Assembly (NCBI RefSeq): GCF_014641495.1 | Contig: NZ_BMHV01000005.1 | Location: forward strand, 62,794-126,793 | Length of the DNA: 64,000 nt | Source of the DNA: Terasakiella brassicae | GTDB lineage: Bacteria > Pseudomonadota > Alphaproteobacteria > Rhodospirillales > Terasakiellaceae | Reading direction: 5' to 3' | Shown: positions 1 through 9,164 of the stretch, one piece after another | Layout: each line of letters begins with the position of its first letter | Numbering within the stretch: the first letter of the stretch is position 1 | Translations under genes and position numbers: made by a program | The notes under the pieces: generated by a model | Seen by the model: only the letters and a program-made list of their open reading frames with translations | What the model was told of the DNA's origin: nothing | Database searches by the model: none

Positions 1-172
1 CAATTTTTTTCTTACGTCCGCCTTTGCGGGCCAGTTCAGGCAACGCATCCAACGCGTTGGATGCCGTCCCGAATTGTTCCAACAAGCGGTAAAATGTAAT
101 GGGACCGACATTTTCGCTGCGGATCAACCGCAGCCATGCCAGTTTTTCTGTATCGGAAAATAAATGCGTCAT
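1..172 (-). CDS. dprA: DNA-processing protein DprA, N-terminal part (cut by window edge)
   Basis: DprA (Smf) protects incoming single-stranded DNA and loads RecA on it during natural transformation. Only the first 57 codons are in the window. Read leftward from the ATG at 172 they give MTHLFSDTEKLAWLRLIRSE and then NVGPITFYRLL; the LRLIRSENVGP block is the usual N-terminal signature of the family. The gene follows plsY on the same strand with 74 bases between. The frame stays open upstream to a TAA at 233-235 but has no other ATG. The ATG lies inside a strong inverted repeat (171-231), which suggests controlled translation. Identity is by motif recognition; the Rossmann domain is not visible. 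Confidence 0.88.
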   Translation of the reverse strand, partial: MTHLFSDTEKLAWLRLIRSENVGPITFYRLLEQFGTASNALDALPELARKGGRKKKI

Positions 173-231
173 CAGCCTGAACCGTTCCTCTGTCAGTGTT
201 ATGACAAAAGCTATGAACGGTTCAGGCTGAT
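171..231 (-). promoter_or_regulatory. 17-bp perfect inverted repeat over the dprA start codon
   Basis: GAACGGTTCAGGCTGAT at 215-231 is the exact reverse complement of 171-187, with a 27-base loop. In the dprA transcript the 3' arm includes part of the only purine-rich Shine-Dalgarno candidate (GAGGAA, 185-190) and the AU of the start codon, so folding would hide the initiation site. No U-tract follows, so it is not an ordinary intrinsic terminator. A translational switch or an RNA processing site between plsY and dprA is inference. Confidence 0.75.
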
Positions 232-246
232 TTTACGCCAAAGACT

Positions 247-858
247 TTATTTTTTTTGACCGATTTTCGGTTCTTCACCGGCAAGCAGGCGTTTGATATT
301 GGCATGATGGCGCACGATGCCAAGGGCGGCTAATAAGACAGCCAACACCGCCTTATTTTCATCCCCCAGAAAATACATGTAAAAAGGCGAGGCGGCAAAA
401 GACACAAGGGCAGCCAATGACGAATAACGCAACGCCAGCGCAACCAACAACCATGTCGCAGCCGTCACCAAACCGGCAGGCCATGACATCGCCAATAAAA
501 CACCCAATGTGGTTGCGACCCCTTTGCCGCCTTCAAATTTCAGCCACATGGGGAAATTATGCCCGATCACCGCCATCATCCCAGCGATAATCGCGGCATC
601 CGGGGCAAACCAATATCCGGCCAGCAAGACGGCAACGGCGCCTTTGCCGCCATCCAATAACAACGTGGCCGCCGCCAGATCTTTACGACCTGTGCGCAAC
701 ACATTGGTGGTGCCGATATTACCCGAACCGATCGAGCGCAGATCACCGGCTTTAAACAACTTGGTCAATAACAGGCCGAACGGAATGGACCCTAGCAAAT
801 AGCCGAGCAAAGCGGCCATCTGCCATTCATGGGTCACGATAACAGGTAAGGTACCCAC
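247..858 (-). CDS. plsY: Glycerol-3-phosphate acyltransferase PlsY
   Basis: Inner-membrane enzyme that transfers an acyl group from acyl-phosphate to glycerol-3-phosphate, the first acylation step of phospholipid synthesis. It has 203 residues, normal for the family, and is almost entirely hydrophobic helices. The two hallmark loops are present: SIGSGNIGTTNVLRTG near residues 42-57 and GHNFPMWLKFEGGKGVAT near 99-116. The start is a GTG at 858 with AGGAG about 8 bases upstream. It lies directly after the pyrimidine genes on the same strand, with dprA next. Confidence 0.96.
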   Translation of the reverse strand: MGTLPVIVTHEWQMAALLGYLLGSIPFGLLLTKLFKAGDLRSIGSGNIGTTNVLRTGRKDLAAATLLLDGGKGAVAVLLAGYWFAPDAAIIAGMMAVIGHNFPMWLKFEGGKGVATTLGVLLAMSWPAGLVTAATWLLVALALRYSSLAALVSFAASPFYMYFLGDENKAVLAVLLAALGIVRHHANIKRLLAGEEPKIGQKK

Positions 859-879
859 TGGAGTACTCCTTTATCTTTT

Positions 880-2193
880 TTAAAGTTCAAAGACGGTGCG
901 ACCGTCCACAACGGTACGCAGACATCGTCCCTGAGCGAGACGTCCGTCAAACGGCGAGTTCTTGGACTTGGACGGCAGTTGATCGGCATCGATCTTCCAG
1001 CCACGTTCCGGATCAAACAAGCACAAGTCCGCTGCCGCGCCTTTTGCAATACGCCCGGCCGGAAGCCGGACAATATTGGCCGGATTGCAGGTCACTTTTT
1101 TCAAGCATTCCAACAAGGACATATGTTTGTTGTGATACAGTTCCAACGTGATTGCCAGTAATGTTTCCAACCCAACGCCACCGAAAGCAGCCTGTGCAAA
1201 CGGCAGACGTTTTGAATCTTCATCTTCCGGGGCATGGTCCGAGGCAATGGCATCAATCGTGCCGTCTTTCAGGCCTTCAATCACCGCTTGGCGGTCTTCT
1301 TCATTGCGCAAAGGTGGGGAGAGTTTCGCAAAGGTACGATATTCACCGACCGCCAGTTCATTTAATGAGAAATAAGGCGGGGCTGTATCACACGTCACCG
1401 CAACACCACGTTCTTTTGCCCGACGAATAATATCAATACTTTCCGCCGTGGAAAGATGACCGAAATGCAAACGCCCGCCGGTATCTTCGGCCAGACGCAC
1501 ATCACGCGCCACCATAATGGTTTCCGCCACCGTTGGAATACCGGTCAAGCCCATACGGATCGCCAAAGCACCGGCGTTCATATCGCCGCCTTCCGCCAAA
1601 GACGGCTCTTCCGGGTGCTGCACAATCAACAAATCGTAATTGCGTGCATAGGTCAACGCCTTACGCATGACCTTGGGTGAGGCAACCGCGCGGATACCAT
1701 CTGTAAAGGCAACCGCCCCACTTTCCGCCAACATGCCCATTTCGGCCATGTCTTTGCCTTCCAGCCCCTTGGTGATCGCCCCATAGGGATAAACCTTGGA
1801 CAAGCCCAACAAGCGGGCACGCCGTGCGACAAATTCAACGACACTCATATCATCGGTAACAGGGGTTGAGTTTGGTAAACTGAGCATGGAGGTCACGCCA
1901 CCCGATGTCGCAGCCTCCCCTGCTGATTTCAAGGTGCCTTTATGTTCTTCACCCGGTTCACGAAGTTGCACACGTAAGTCAACCAGACCGGGGATCAGGC
2001 ACGCCCCATCACAATCAATGACGTCAACTTCACCATAATGACCGTTGGCTTTTGCGTAACCGGGGCCAAAATCGACGATTTTTTCGCCTTCGGTTAAAAC
2101 GCCGCCACGAATATCCAGATCACTTGCCGGGTCGATCAAACGGGCATTGACATAGGCAACACGCTTGTTGGCAATATCTTTTTTCACACTCAT
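880..2193 (-). CDS. pyrC: Dihydroorotase-like protein, probably non-catalytic (PyrC'/PyrX type)
   Basis: Class I dihydroorotase fold, 437 residues from the ATG at 2193, which overlaps the pyrB stop as ATGA and has GAGGAG upstream; a longer start at 2214 is possible but lacks this. The usual metal-binding DxHxH motif is replaced by [10 protein letters not shown], losing both histidines. The later PHHL ligand region reads APPYFSL, and TDHAPH reads SDHAPEDED. Family knowledge: such degenerate dihydroorotases next to pyrB act as structural partners of aspartate transcarbamoylase, as with PyrC' in Pseudomonas. I infer that role here, so a working dihydroorotase should be encoded elsewhere. The C-terminal [14 protein letters not shown] segment is typical of amidohydrolases. 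Confidence 0.9.
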   Translation of the reverse strand: MSVKKDIANKRVAYVNARLIDPASDLDIRGGVLTEGEKIVDFGPGYAKANGHYGEVDVIDCDGACLIPGLVDLRVQLREPGEEHKGTLKSAGEAATSGGVTSMLSLPNSTPVTDDMSVVEFVARRARLLGLSKVYPYGAITKGLEGKDMAEMGMLAESGAVAFTDGIRAVASPKVMRKALTYARNYDLLIVQHPEEPSLAEGGDMNAGALAIRMGLTGIPTVAETIMVARDVRLAEDTGGRLHFGHLSTAESIDIIRRAKERGVAVTCDTAPPYFSLNELAVGEYRTFAKLSPPLRNEEDRQAVIEGLKDGTIDAIASDHAPEDEDSKRLPFAQAAFGGVGLETLLAITLELYHNKHMSLLECLKKVTCNPANIVRLPAGRIAKGAAADLCLFDPERGWKIDADQLPSKSKNSPFDGRLAQGRCLRTVVDGRTVFEL

Positions 2194-3161
2194 TTCCCGT
2201 TCTCCTCGCGCCATTGATCCAGATTGGCGGTTACCATTTCCAGACAGGCCATGCGGACGGCAACGCCCATTTCCACCTGTTCCTGAATGGCGGAACGCTC
2301 AATATCATCGGCAACGTCAGAATCGATTTCCACACCCCGGTTCATGGGACCCGGATGCATGATCAAGGCATCGTCTTTTGCCTTTGCCAGCATTTCATAA
2401 TCCAGACCATAAAAATGGAAATATTCCCGCTGAGACGGTAAATAAGCCCCTTCCATACGTTCTTTTTGCAGGCGCAACATCATCACGACATCAACGTCTT
2501 TCAGGCCTTCGCGCATATCATTATAAATTTCGGCCCCCAACACCTGCATGGCCGAGGGTAACAAGGTCGTCGGGGCCACCAGACGGACGCGCGCGCCCAT
2601 CGCACTGAGCAAATGCACATTGGATCTTGCAACACGCGAATGTAAAACATCGCCGCAAATGGCCACATTCAAACCGGTGATACTGCCTTTGCGCCGGCGG
2701 ATCGTCAAGGCATCCAACAACGCTTGTGTCGGATGTTCATGCGTTCCGTCACCGGCATTCAGGACCGCGCAATTCACCTTTTGTGATAACAAATTAACCG
2801 CACCTGAATCCCCGTGGCGCACGACCAGCACATCCGGGTGCATGGCGTTTAACGTCACCGCCGTATCGATCAGGGTTTCCCCCTTTTTAATCGAGGAGGT
2901 CGCCACAGACATATTAATCACGTCCGCGCCCAAGCGTTTTGCCGCGCGTTCAAATGACGTTCTCGTTCGCGTGGAGTTCTCGAAAAAAAGATTGATGACC
3001 GTGCGGCCTTCCAACGATTGTTCGACTTTCTCACGACGTCGGTTGGCTGCGGCGTAAACTTCTGCCCGGTCCAGAATATCGGTGATCTCGAACGGGTACA
3101 AACCCTCGATCCCAAGAAGGTGCCGGTGCGTGAAGCGTAATTCTCTGTCTCTGGTGCTCAT
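2190..3161 (-). CDS. pyrB: Aspartate carbamoyltransferase catalytic subunit
   Basis: Condenses carbamoyl phosphate and aspartate, the committed step of pyrimidine synthesis. It has 323 residues. Visible motifs are [15 protein letters not shown] near 59-73 (carbamoyl phosphate binding), [14 protein letters not shown] near 137-150, and [12 protein letters not shown] near the C terminus (aspartate domain). It is the first gene of a pair with the dihydroorotase-like gene, joined by an ATGA overlap, which fits assembly of the two proteins into one complex. No pyrI regulatory subunit gene is nearby. Confidence 0.97.
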   Translation of the reverse strand: MSTRDRELRFTHRHLLGIEGLYPFEITDILDRAEVYAAANRRREKVEQSLEGRTVINLFFENSTRTRTSFERAAKRLGADVINMSVATSSIKKGETLIDTAVTLNAMHPDVLVVRHGDSGAVNLLSQKVNCAVLNAGDGTHEHPTQALLDALTIRRRKGSITGLNVAICGDVLHSRVARSNVHLLSAMGARVRLVAPTTLLPSAMQVLGAEIYNDMREGLKDVDVVMMLRLQKERMEGAYLPSQREYFHFYGLDYEMLAKAKDDALIMHPGPMNRGVEIDSDVADDIERSAIQEQVEMGVAVRMACLEMVTANLDQWREENGK

Positions 3162-3232
3162 AGGGGCGGACTATATGCACATGGACACGGCCCTTGCAAG
3201 CACCTGTTGAAACAATACTGTTTCTGCGGTTT

Positions 3233-4165
3233 TCAGAACCAATTCAGGATCAGCACCCACAAGGGCATCGACAGCATTGCCGCCAGAGTCGTCAAGGTAA
3301 TAATCCCCGCCATTGCCGGGGCGTTCCCCCCCATCTTGCGAGCCAGCACGTAAGACGAGGCTGAAACGGGTAATCCCGCGTATAAAACCGACAAATCACG
3401 GGTAATCCCCTCAACCCCCAGTGCCATACAACAGACCAGACAAGCCAACGGTAAAAGCATAAGCTTGTTCACACTTGCAGCCACAACCGTTTTACCGGCG
3501 TCACGGACCGCCTGAAAATCAAGCCCGGCCCCAACGCATAACAGACCAATCGGCAAAGCCGCGCGTCCTAGAATTTCCACCAGTGGCCCCAAAACAGGGG
3601 GGAGGCTTGCCCCTGTCTGATTGATGAACACCCCCAAGAAACAGGCCAAAATCAGCGGGTTTCGCGCAATCGTATTTAACAATGTGGTCAAACGCGGTGC
3701 CCCCTCGTTACGAAATTCGCGGGCTCCGTAGGTTTCCATAACGAGGACACATAGAAAATTGACCAAGGGCACAATAAAGGCAATAGCAATCGCAACCAAC
3801 GTTAAGCCCGGTTCGCCCCACAAGGCAAAGGCTGCCGCAATGGCAACATAGGAATTCGGACGGATAGAGCCTTGGAACAAAGATGAAAAGTCCGGCCCGT
3901 TCAATTCAAGAACAGGTTTTATTTTCAAGGCAATCGCCCCCGTCAGAACGGTTGCGGCAATTAAGGCCAGTGCCATCGGGGCAATTTGCAAATCCGCAAC
4001 ATTGGTGCGCGATGTCGTATGCAACAACAAGGCCGGAAAGAAGACATAATATGTCATTAATTCCGCTGGCGCCCAGAACCCTTGTTCAGCCCATTTCGCC
4101 TTAATGACATGACCGAGCAGGATCAACAGAAACACGGGGCCCAATGCAAATACAATATCAACCAT
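3233..4165 (-). CDS. AEC-family (auxin efflux carrier/MdcF-like) permease
   Basis: Integral membrane protein of 310 residues with about ten hydrophobic segments in two halves. It begins VFALGPVFLLILLGHVIKA and contains the proline-rich helices near ARNPLILACFLGVFINQTG typical of the auxin-efflux-carrier superfamily. Members export or import organic anions such as malonate or malate; the substrate here cannot be told from sequence. The gene stands alone between pyrB (71 bases away) and the divergently transcribed chemotaxis receptor, with a 161-base AT-rich intergenic region that must hold both promoters. Confidence 0.85.
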   Translation of the reverse strand: MVDIVFALGPVFLLILLGHVIKAKWAEQGFWAPAELMTYYVFFPALLLHTTSRTNVADLQIAPMALALIAATVLTGAIALKIKPVLELNGPDFSSLFQGSIRPNSYVAIAAAFALWGEPGLTLVAIAIAFIVPLVNFLCVLVMETYGAREFRNEGAPRLTTLLNTIARNPLILACFLGVFINQTGASLPPVLGPLVEILGRAALPIGLLCVGAGLDFQAVRDAGKTVVAASVNKLMLLPLACLVCCMALGVEGITRDLSVLYAGLPVSASSYVLARKMGGNAPAMAGIITLTTLAAMLSMPLWVLILNWF

Positions 4166-4326
4166 GAACCTACTACTAACGATTTAACTAAATCAACTTA
4201 AGTACTCATACTCACTTGCAAAACAATGAAGTGCTACGCACCTTATAATTAATTAAAACTATCCTTCTTAAGTATTTTAAGACATTTAGAAACATACAAC
4301 TCAGGCATCGAATTCAGGAGAAAAAA

Positions 4327-5790
4327 ATGGGCTTTTTTGGAAACCAGACACATATTGATCGCTCTTTCCATGATGCTGTTGACGCCATGCCGATCAACGT
4401 CATGTTCTGCGACATTAAAACATTTAATATTACATATGCCAATCGGCTTTCCATTGAAACCTTGACGGAATTAGAACATCTTATTCCGGTAAAAGCCGCC
4501 CATATCGTTGGAACGAATATTGATGTTTTTCACAAGATGCCCGAACGACAACGCGATATTTTGCGCAATCCAAATAATCTGCCTTTTCAGACCATCATCA
4601 CACTGGGACAGGAAAAACTGGATCTGCTTGTCACCCCTATTTTCAATGCAGCAGGCGTTTATACAAGCGCGATGTTGACCTGGTCGGTTGTGACAGAAAA
4701 AGTGCGCCTTGAAGATGAAGCCGCACGTCTCAAGCAAATGACAAACCAAATGCCGATCAACGTTATTACCGTGGAAACCGAGAACTTTACCATCACCTAC
4801 ATGAATGAAACCAGCGTTCAAACATTGAAAGGTCTGGAACATTTACTTCCCTGTAAAGCCGAAGAAATTCTGGGGCAGACCTTTGATATTTTCCATAAGG
4901 CCCCGGAACATCAACGTCGCCTCTTAAGTGACCCATCCAACCTGCCCCATAAAGCCAAAATTAAATTGGGGGATGAACATCTCGACCTCTACGTCACGGC
5001 TGTTTACGATTCACAAGGCAATTATGCTCAGGCCATGCTGACATGGTCGGTGATTACAGACCGCATCAATTTTGCCACCGAAGTACAGCATGTCGTTGAT
5101 CTTGTCGCGGCATCAGCAACGGAAATGCGCGCAAGTTCAGAAGCGATGGCGAATACAGCCGCACAGGCCCGTAACATGGCGGCCAATGTTGGTGCAACGA
5201 CCGAAGAACTGAGCGCCTCCATCAACGAAATTTCCGCACAAGTGTCACGGTCTTCACAAATCTCGGATCAAGCCGTTCGTCAAGCACAACAGGCCAACAC
5301 GCAGGTTGAAAATCTTAAATCCGCCTCGCAAGAAATCGGTGATGTCCTGTCCATTATTACCGACATTGCAAGTCAAACTAATCTTCTGGCCTTAAATGCC
5401 ACGATTGAAGCCGCACGCGCTGGCGAAGCGGGGAAAGGTTTTGCCGTGGTAGCGTCTGAAGTCAAAAACCTCGCCAATCAGACCGCCAAAGCCACCGATC
5501 AAATCAGTCAACAAATTTCCACAATCCAGAACCAGACCTCCAATGCCGTACAGGCCATTGCCGATATCACAACCATCATCAATGAAATTAACGATATTTC
5601 CGGCGGAATTGCATCTGCGGTTGAAGAACAAAGTGCTGCAACACAAGAGGTGAACGTCAATATTGATGGCGTCAGCCAAGCGTCCAGTGAAACGGAAACC
5701 TCCGCCGACGAAGTTTTGCAAGCCGCAAGCGAATTATCCGTTCAGGCAGAACAATTGTCCACACAAGTTCAAAAGTTCATTCAGACCTAA
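4327..5790 (+). CDS. Soluble methyl-accepting chemotaxis protein with tandem PAS domains
   Basis: Chemoreceptor of 487 residues with no membrane helix. Two consecutive PAS-like modules (about 15-125 and 135-250) are clear duplicates of each other: each carries MPIN near its start, a FxITYxN strand, an LEHL/P/KA helix, FHKxPExQR and a closing AMLTWSV strand. The C-terminal half is the signalling coiled coil with the conserved hairpin [20 protein letters not shown] followed by [18 protein letters not shown], which contacts CheA and CheW. Family knowledge: cytoplasmic PAS receptors sense redox state or small ligands. A strong RBS (AGGAG) precedes the ATG. No che genes are in the window. Confidence 0.93.
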   Translation: MGFFGNQTHIDRSFHDAVDAMPINVMFCDIKTFNITYANRLSIETLTELEHLIPVKAAHIVGTNIDVFHKMPERQRDILRNPNNLPFQTIITLGQEKLDLLVTPIFNAAGVYTSAMLTWSVVTEKVRLEDEAARLKQMTNQMPINVITVETENFTITYMNETSVQTLKGLEHLLPCKAEEILGQTFDIFHKAPEHQRRLLSDPSNLPHKAKIKLGDEHLDLYVTAVYDSQGNYAQAMLTWSVITDRINFATEVQHVVDLVAASATEMRASSEAMANTAAQARNMAANVGATTEELSASINEISAQVSRSSQISDQAVRQAQQANTQVENLKSASQEIGDVLSIITDIASQTNLLALNATIEAARAGEAGKGFAVVASEVKNLANQTAKATDQISQQISTIQNQTSNAVQAIADITTIINEINDISGGIASAVEEQSAATQEVNVNIDGVSQASSETETSADEVLQAASELSVQAEQLSTQVQKFIQT

Positions 5791-5791
5791 A

Positions 5792-6457
5792 CTAGCGTTT
5801 ACGCACAACCGTCAAGCCATCGCCCAACGTCAACATGGACATATCGACCCGATCATCGGCAACGATATGTTCATTGATGGCGCGGATGGCTTCTGTTTGA
5901 TGGGTTTTGTCCTTTTCATCAACAACCCGCCCATACCACAAAACATTATCAACGCAGATCACACCGCCCGGTTTCACAAGTTGCAGTGATTTTTCATAAT
6001 AATTCATGTAACTGGCTTTATCTGCATCGATAAAGGCAAAATCAAAACTGTCCGGTCCATTTTCCTGCAGGACTTTTTCAATCCCTTCATTGGCATCGCA
6101 CAAACGTAAATCAATTTTATCTGCAACACCGGCTTCTTCCCAAAACGGACGACCAACAGGGGGGAAACGTTCATCACGTTCCAAGGCCACCAGATAGCCA
6201 TCTTCGGGCAAAGCCTGAGCAAGGGCCAAGGTGGAATAGCCTGCATAAACGCCAATTTCAACGATCCGCTTGGCACCGCACAGGCGCACCAGCAAATCCA
6301 GAAAACCGGCTTCTTCCGGCATAATCGCCAACTGTGCATTCACCAATGTCTTTTTGGAATGTTCACGCAGTTTTCTTAAAGGTTCACTTTCGCGCATGCC
6401 GACACAGCGCACATAAGCATCCAGTTTATCGTCAAGTCGAATAGAATGATCAGCCAT
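5792..6457 (-). CDS. SAM-dependent O-methyltransferase (CCoAOMT family)
   Basis: Class I methyltransferase of 221 residues. SAM-binding motif I is VEIGVYAGYSTLALA near 66-80. The acidic metal site of this cation-dependent family appears as FAFIDADKASY and CVDNVLWYGRV. Members methylate catechol-type hydroxyls; the substrate is unknown. I chose the ATG at 6457 (MADHSIRL) because it overlaps the ruvX stop by eight bases and matches the family N terminus; a longer frame to 6520 lies inside ruvX. It is co-transcribed with ruvX and converges on the chemoreceptor gene, ending one base from it. Confidence 0.92.
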   Translation of the reverse strand: MADHSIRLDDKLDAYVRCVGMRESEPLRKLREHSKKTLVNAQLAIMPEEAGFLDLLVRLCGAKRIVEIGVYAGYSTLALAQALPEDGYLVALERDERFPPVGRPFWEEAGVADKIDLRLCDANEGIEKVLQENGPDSFDFAFIDADKASYMNYYEKSLQLVKPGGVICVDNVLWYGRVVDEKDKTHQTEAIRAINEHIVADDRVDMSMLTLGDGLTVVRKR

Positions 6458-6923
6458 ATTGATGTCCCAATGCGTCCAGAACCCCTTGCAAGATAAAAGC
6501 CGCCGCCGCACGATCAACAACTTCGGATCGGCGTTTACGTGTCATGTCTGCTTCGTCGATCAACATCCGTTCAACCGCAACAGTGGACAATCGTTCGTCC
6601 CACAACAAAATCGGTAAGTCAATTTCGCGCGCCAGATTTGACGCAAATGCCTTAGTTGCCTGTGCCCGCTTGCCAAGGGTGCCGTCCATTTCACGTGGCA
6701 AACCCAAGACAAGGGCGTTGACTTCCTCTTTGGCAATAATCGCCTTGAGATTGATGACATCTTTTGAAAACTTGGATTTAGGCAAGGTTTCCAGCGGTGT
6801 TGCGACCATCCGCATTACATCGGACAAAGCCACGCCAATGGTTTTTGTGCCGAGGTCCAGCCCCATCAAACGATCATATTGTTTCAAGGCAGCGGCAAAT
6901 TCAGCCAGTTCGACAACAGCCAT
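6450..6923 (-). CDS. ruvX: Holliday junction resolvase-like protein RuvX/YqgF
   Basis: RNase H-fold protein of the YqgF family, implicated in 16S rRNA 5'-end processing and, in some bacteria, junction resolution. It has 157 residues. Motifs are MGLDLGTKTIGVALSD (first catalytic Asp), LVLGLPREMDGT, and LWDERLST (catalytic Glu region), followed by a terminal Asp in EVVDRAAAAFIL. The ATG at 6923 has GGAG nine bases upstream; the frame extends to 6938 without a better site. It is the first gene of a two-gene unit with the O-methyltransferase. Confidence 0.94.
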   Translation of the reverse strand: MAVVELAEFAAALKQYDRLMGLDLGTKTIGVALSDVMRMVATPLETLPKSKFSKDVINLKAIIAKEEVNALVLGLPREMDGTLGKRAQATKAFASNLAREIDLPILLWDERLSTVAVERMLIDEADMTRKRRSEVVDRAAAAFILQGVLDALGHQYG

Positions 6924-6990
6924 TGATCTTTTCTCCATGCAGTTGAGGCCTTATGACGCAAACGTGAATAAATGTCGAGGCTTCATCGCA

Positions 6991-7019
6991 TTGTATAACA
7001 AAACACATTCCGCTATTAT
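6991..7019 (+). promoter_or_regulatory. Putative sigma-70 promoter of the SH3-like secreted protein gene
   Basis: TTGTAT at 6991-6996 and TATTAT at 7014-7019 are separated by 17 bases and lie 35 bases ahead of the GTG start at 7054, on the far side of the divergent ruvX gene. The match is read by eye. Confidence 0.45.
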
Positions 7020-7053
7020 GCCAACAACGCTTATAAGGGGATGGAGTACAAGA

Positions 7054-7869
7054 GTGAAATATCAATCGCTCAAGGGGCTGGCAATCGCAACCACCTTTGC
7101 AATGACCATTGCCACGCACGCTTTGGCCGCACCGATGTTCGATGCCTCAACATTGGAAGGTCATACTGGTCCTTATCTTGTCATCAAAAATAATGTCAAC
7201 GTTCGCGATATCCCCGCCAGCACCGGGGAAAAAGTTGTACAACTGCCAAGTAGTGATATTGTTACGGTAAAAGGCCGGGTGAAGGGAACACAATGGCTGG
7301 CGATCAGTAAAAAAGGCAATAATCTGGGATATATCTATGCCTCATCCCTGACCCCGATGATTGATGCCTCCTTAAAAGAACCGATTACGTCAAACATCGA
7401 CCTGTCCGCCGACAACAAAGGCGTTTGTGACTATAGCCTGACTTTTGAAGGGCGTGCGATCGAAGAAGAGACAATCTTTGTCTCTGCCGATTATCAAGTC
7501 ACATTCAATTGCACAATGGACAATGATCAATTCGATTTCAGTGCCTTGGTCTTCATGTCCGAAGTCCCACCGGATTTGGGTCAAAAGCCAATCTATCAAA
7601 TCACCTTGAACCTGCCTGATATTGCCACCGGGTATGAAGAATTTCTTTCGGCAACCGCGCTGTTCAATCAAGCGGAAGAACAAGTGATAATGGATGCGGT
7701 CTCCCTTGAACAATTCAAGGAAAATACATTGCAAGATAAACTTCCCGCGACAACACCGCAGGAAGCCTTGCAGGCCGCGTTGAAATTACAGCTGTCCTCT
7801 TTCAATAAAAAAGCATGGCGCATTATCGCCGGTGAAATTCCCAATCCAAGCGAACTTAAACCGCAATAA
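7054..7869 (+). CDS. Secreted bacterial SH3-domain protein
   Basis: Exported protein of 271 residues. I chose the GTG at 7054, with GGAG eight bases upstream, because it places a signal peptide at the very N terminus (VKYQSLKGLAIATTFAMTIA then THALAA). The frame extends far upstream through ruvX, where it is a shadow. After the signal comes an SH3b-like segment, VIKNNVNVRDIPASTGEKV to YIYASSLTP (about 42-100), often a cell-wall or ligand-binding module. The rest, with two cysteines in GVCDYSL and TFNCTM likely to form a disulphide, is not a fold I recognise. It precedes the ChaN-like gene by 71 bases, so the two may share an envelope role. Confidence 0.8.
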   Translation: MKYQSLKGLAIATTFAMTIATHALAAPMFDASTLEGHTGPYLVIKNNVNVRDIPASTGEKVVQLPSSDIVTVKGRVKGTQWLAISKKGNNLGYIYASSLTPMIDASLKEPITSNIDLSADNKGVCDYSLTFEGRAIEEETIFVSADYQVTFNCTMDNDQFDFSALVFMSEVPPDLGQKPIYQITLNLPDIATGYEEFLSATALFNQAEEQVIMDAVSLEQFKENTLQDKLPATTPQEALQAALKLQLSSFNKKAWRIIAGEIPNPSELKPQ

Positions 7870-7940
7870 CCTCGCCATAATTTAGGCATTGTCACAAACT
7901 ACTGTCCAAATATAACGCGAACACATATGAGTGCCTTGAG

Positions 7941-9164
7941 ATGTCGATAAAAAAAACATTGTTCTACACCAGCGCCTTCTTGCTTTTCGCCTCCACTGTA
8001 AATGCAATGGGGGATACACAACCACCAGCAACGGATATAGAACAAGACTTAAGCTGCATTCAACGCGCACAATGGATTGCACCGGCCACACGTTTGCCAC
8101 TGGATAATCAAGCGCTTCTGAAAAAAGCCGCAAAACAACAAGTGGTCCTGTTGGGCGAACAGCATCCTGATGCGGTGCACCATCGTTGGCAACTGCAAAC
8201 CATTACCCAGCTTTATGCCCACAACCCCAACATCGTTATCGGTTTTGAAATGTTCCCGCGACGTTTGCAACCCGTTCTGGATGCGTGGATCCGTGGGGAA
8301 TTGAGCGAAGATGAGTTTCTGCAAAAAACCGACTGGGACGAGGTCTGGAAATTCGACCCTGACCTATACATGCCTCTGTTTCGTTTTGCCCGTATGAACC
8401 GCCTGCCCATTGTGGCCTTGAACGTGGATATGGATCTCATTGGTGCCATCTCGCAAAAGGGTTGGGACGGTGTTGAAGAAGACCGGAAAGAAGGCGTATC
8501 GCCTCCTCGTAAAGCCCATCCGGATTATATGAGTGAACTTAAAAAAGTATTTGGCAAACACCCTCATGTGGCAGATGACGAAAAAAAGGATGATCAAAAA
8601 TCAGAAGCCCGCTTCCAACGTTTCGTCGAAGCACAAATCACGTGGGACGGTGCAATGGCACAAGAACTCGCCCGTGTGCAGAAAATAGGCGGAAACCCGC
8701 TGGTCATCGGTGTTATGGGCAGTGGGCACCTTGCGGACCGTTATGGTGTCCCCTATCAATTACAAGGGTTGGGGCTAGACTCAACCGTCCTGCTGCCCTG
8801 GACATTGGGATGGGATTGCAACGACCTTAGCCCCAGTTACGCAGATGCTATTTTCGGCTTGGAAGCTATGGAAGAAAAGCCGACAACCCAACGCCCCATA
8901 CTGGGTATCCGGATTGCAAAGGCCGAAAATAAAACAGGCGTTATCGTTGAACAGGTTGTCGAAGAAAGCATCGCCGAAGACGCAGGTCTGGAAAAAGACG
9001 ACATTATCTTAAGTGCGGCCGGGCAATTGGTCGAAGACACGGCTCAATTAATCAAAATCATCCAACGCCAAGCACCCGGCACATGGCTGCCCCTTGAAAT
9101 TGAACGCAATGCTCAGCCAATGGATATTATCGCCAAATTCCCCAACTGGAATGACGCAGAATGA
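7941..9164 (+). CDS. ChaN-family haem-binding-like protein with C-terminal PDZ domain
   Basis: Exported protein of 407 residues with signal peptide MSIKKTLFYTSAFLLFASTVNA. The central region (about 60-300) is the ChaN/DUF399 fold: VVLLGEQHPDAVHH, IGFEMFPRRLQPVLDAW, and LVIGVMGSGHLADRYGVPYQL. Campylobacter ChaN binds haem pairs and is iron-regulated. Residues about 318-395 form a PDZ-like domain (LGIRIAKAENKTGVIVEQVV, AGLEKDDIILSAAGQLVEDT). Unlike many ChaN proteins it shows no lipobox. Its stop overlaps the next start as ATGA, so it is translationally coupled to the M1-like peptidase gene. ChaN with PDZ and a peptidase suggests envelope haem-protein handling, which is inference. Confidence 0.85.
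   Translation: MSIKKTLFYTSAFLLFASTVNAMGDTQPPATDIEQDLSCIQRAQWIAPATRLPLDNQALLKKAAKQQVVLLGEQHPDAVHHRWQLQTITQLYAHNPNIVIGFEMFPRRLQPVLDAWIRGELSEDEFLQKTDWDEVWKFDPDLYMPLFRFARMNRLPIVALNVDMDLIGAISQKGWDGVEEDRKEGVSPPRKAHPDYMSELKKVFGKHPHVADDEKKDDQKSEARFQRFVEAQITWDGAMAQELARVQKIGGNPLVIGVMGSGHLADRYGVPYQLQGLGLDSTVLLPWTLGWDCNDLSPSYADAIFGLEAMEEKPTTQRPILGIRIAKAENKTGVIVEQVVEESIAEDAGLEKDDIILSAAGQLVEDTAQLIKIIQRQAPGTWLPLEIERNAQPMDIIAKFPNWNDAE

Noticed and set aside
2548-3057. 169-codon open frame opposite pyrB
   Set aside because: Shadow of a strongly conserved gene; composition unlike a real protein.
4221-4249. TATAAT at 4244-4249 as the chemoreceptor promoter
   Set aside because: No acceptable -35 at 16-18 bases; the only TTGCAA is 22 bases away.
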